Positions 6,607-8,128 of a DNA stretch of 8,128 nt are shown in pieces. Location of the stretch: the NCBI GenBank assembly GCA_030432855.1, contig JAUILM010000236.1:1-8128 (forward strand), read 5' to 3'. A program made the translations under genes and the position numbers. Position 1 is the first letter of the stretch, and each line of letters starts with the position of its first letter. This DNA is from Bacteroidia bacterium. GTDB taxonomy: Bacteria; Bacteroidota; Bacteroidia; Chitinophagales; Saprospiraceae. The notes beneath the pieces were generated by a model. That model was not told where the DNA came from and made no database searches. It was given only the letters and a program-made list of their open reading frames with translations.

Positions 6607-8070
6607 TTAGCTCCGTACGAAGAATTTGTAAGTTCTTGGAATTACCATCTTATGCAGGAGTTTTATTTCTTCACTTTTGAGTAGAAGATGTAAACCCAGA
6701 TATATGCTGATGGCAAGTATTACGGCAATTATGACTTCCCAAATATTCGGGAGGACAGGACCATAAGCACTAAATAAATAAACCAGGGTACCCATGACCG
6801 CACTGATTAGTATTGTCTTTCCTATGTCTGAAAGCTGCTCAGCCAATCCGTAGGATAAGAATTTGTCAGAGTAATATGTGTTAATGATCAGTGCCAGATA
6901 GTGTGAAACCACATACCCAAGTACTAAACCATAAATGCCAAATTGTATCCCGATTATGATGGCAATGCCTGTGATGATCTTTTTTACAATCTCCACTCTA
7001 AGACATAGGTCTGCTCTGCCTAGTACCAGTAGTAAGTCAAGGTTAATGGAATTAAAATGATAAGTAATTCCACCAAGACAAAGAAGTTGTAAAAACGGAG
7101 TGGATGGCTCCCATTTCTCGCCTAGGAACGAAACGATAATGGGATTTGCCATCACTCCAATGATAACCATAATCGGGATAATTATGAACGAACTTAAAAG
7201 CATAATCTCTCGATAACCTCTTTTAAGTTTCATCTTGTCATCCTGTAACTTTGATAGTACAGGATAGGTTACTTTTTGTATGATCTGCTGGAAGTTATTG
7301 GCCGGTACATTAGTCAGGTAGTTTGCCTGTGAGTAATATCCCAACGTGGAAGCAGTGAAAAAGCGACCGATAATCACCTGCAGAATGTTTTGAAATACCT
7401 TGTGAATAATTGCTTCAGCCAGTAGATTTGATCCAAAGCCAAATAGCCTCTTAAAGGATTCTCGACTAAATTTCAGCAATATTTTCCAGGGATGATGTAT
7501 CCATAATAGGAGAGAGGTCAATCCCTCCATTAACATGAGCTTGGCTACGAGACTCCAAACACCAAATCCTGAAAATGCCATTCCAATGGCAATGGCACTG
7601 GAAATACTTACAGCAACAATTCGGATTCGAGTTTGGGTCTTAAAATCAATTTTATGTGTGAGGACCGCCTGTTGAATAATACCAAGAGAATTGATAATAA
7701 GATTCAATCCCATGATTCGTACAATCCAGATCAAAATGACCTCACCAAAAAAGTCAGCGATGGCGGGTGCCGACAAATACAGGACTGCGTAAAGAACGCA
7801 TGCAACTATCAAATTAAAAATAAAGGTGGTGGATTTATCTTCGTCTGATATTGTCTTTTGTCGTATCAGTGCAAAAGAAAATCCACTATTGATAAAGGCA
7901 GAAGATATTTCGAAAAATATCATCACCATCGCCACCAATCCAAAATCTTCCGGGGTCAGTAATCTTGCCAGCAGAACAGTTACTACCAGATTGATAACAC
8001 TGGCTCCCGCTTTGTCAATAAAGAGCCAGATGAACCCAGAGATAGACTTATCACGGATGCTTTCCGTCAC
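6607..8070 (-). CDS. Wzx/WzxC-like polysaccharide flippase (MOP superfamily)
   Basis: This 487-residue integral membrane protein has about 12-14 hydrophobic segments by eye, spread over the whole length. It should flip the undecaprenyl-diphosphate-linked oligosaccharide from the cytoplasmic to the periplasmic face of the inner membrane. Family landmarks of the WzxC/TuaB group (Polysacc_synt_3 type) are [14 protein letters not shown] (35-48), [10 protein letters not shown] (243-252), [14 protein letters not shown] (265-278) and [20 protein letters not shown] (315-334). The start is GTG at 8070. An in-frame TAG lies just upstream (8079-8077), and the next in-frame ATG is codon 48, inside conserved sequence, so GTG is essentially forced. 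AGAAG at about 8085-8081 is a weak ribosome site. It is the first complete gene of the group and precedes gmd by 31 nt. Substrate range cannot be read from the sequence; it is presumably matched to the repeat unit made by the genes below it. Confidence 0.92.
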   Translation of the reverse strand: MTESIRDKSISGFIWLFIDKAGASVINLVVTVLLARLLTPEDFGLVAMVMIFFEISSAFINSGFSFALIRQKTISDEDKSTTFIFNLIVACVLYAVLYLSAPAIADFFGEVILIWIVRIMGLNLIINSLGIIQQAVLTHKIDFKTQTRIRIVAVSISSAIAIGMAFSGFGVWSLVAKLMLMEGLTSLLLWIHHPWKILLKFSRESFKRLFGFGSNLLAEAIIHKVFQNILQVIIGRFFTASTLGYYSQANYLTNVPANNFQQIIQKVTYPVLSKLQDDKMKLKRGYREIMLLSSFIIIPIMVIIGVMANPIIVSFLGEKWEPSTPFLQLLCLGGITYHFNSINLDLLLVLGRADLCLRVEIVKKIITGIAIIIGIQFGIYGLVLGYVVSHYLALIINTYYSDKFLSYGLAEQLSDIGKTILISAVMGTLVYLFSAYGPVLPNIWEVIIAVILAISIYLGLHLLLKSEEIKLLHKMVIPRTYKFFVRS

Positions 8071-8128
8071 TACTAGCTAACTTCTTGCGTTTTTTCTCTG
8101 GTTCCGTTTTGTTGAGCTACGGAAGGTT
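8071..8128 (-). other. 58-nt 5' edge, possible tail of an upstream gene
   Basis: Two minus-strand frames are open from the window edge. One ends PSVAQQNGTREKTQEVS with TAG at 8075-8073, followed in frame by TAG and TGA, and would finish two bases before the flippase GTG. The other ends TFRSSTKRNQRKNARS with TAG at 8079-8077. Either could be the C-terminus of an upstream gene of the same operon, or the stretch could be untranslated leader. No clear Bacteroidota-type promoter (TTTG / TAnnTTTG) or JUMPstart/ops element is seen in so short a piece. Confidence 0.3.

Noticed and set aside
7826..8080. Plus-strand open frame of 84 codons opposite the flippase N-terminus
   Set aside because: It is antisense to a conserved membrane-protein segment; no motif or start signal supports it.
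8116..8122. CCGTAGC on the minus strand, faintly like the ops element (GGCGGTAGCGT)
   Set aside because: Only the short GTAGC core matches and no JUMPstart context is visible. RfaH-type control is not expected if the host is Bacteroidota.

Overview
The window is one stretch of a cell-surface polysaccharide (O-antigen, capsule or exopolysaccharide) locus. Every gene I can support lies on the minus strand, so transcription runs from high to low coordinates. Nearly all of the DNA is coding. Gaps between genes are 31 nt or less, and three junctions overlap or abut. No RNA gene, mobile element, CRISPR array or terminator is visible. The plus-strand open frames are all antisense to better-supported genes.

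In transcription order: a short 5' edge (8128-8071) that may hold the end of an upstream gene; a Wzx-type flippase (8070-6607); GDP-mannose 4,6-dehydratase gmd (6575-5421); a GDP-L-fucose synthase-like epimerase/reductase (5420-4479); a DegT/WecE-like PLP aminotransferase (4454-3273); a CgeB-like GT-B glycosyltransferase (3253-2183); a Wzy/O-antigen-ligase-like membrane protein (2183-741); and a GT4 glycosyltransferase that runs off the low-coordinate edge (744 to 1).

The genes fit a Wzx/Wzy-dependent pathway. Gmd converts GDP-D-mannose to GDP-4-keto-6-deoxy-D-mannose, and the Fcl-like enzyme would turn this into GDP-L-fucose or a close relative. The aminotransferase would add a 4-amino-6-deoxy sugar, either from the same GDP intermediate or from a nucleotide sugar made elsewhere. 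The two glycosyltransferases build the lipid-linked repeat, Wzx flips it and the Wzy-like protein polymerises it. The initiating sugar-phosphate transferase, chain-length control and export genes are not in the window.

The host looks like a member of the Bacteroidota or a related lineage such as Balneolota/Rhodothermota. The composition is AT-leaning, and most starts lack a GGAGG-type ribosome binding site, as is common in that group. This assignment is tentative.

I see no wholly new system. The points most worth a second look are a proline where the Fcl family has its catalytic serine, and a WecE-like aminotransferase placed directly behind gmd and fcl with no dTDP-sugar gene in view.
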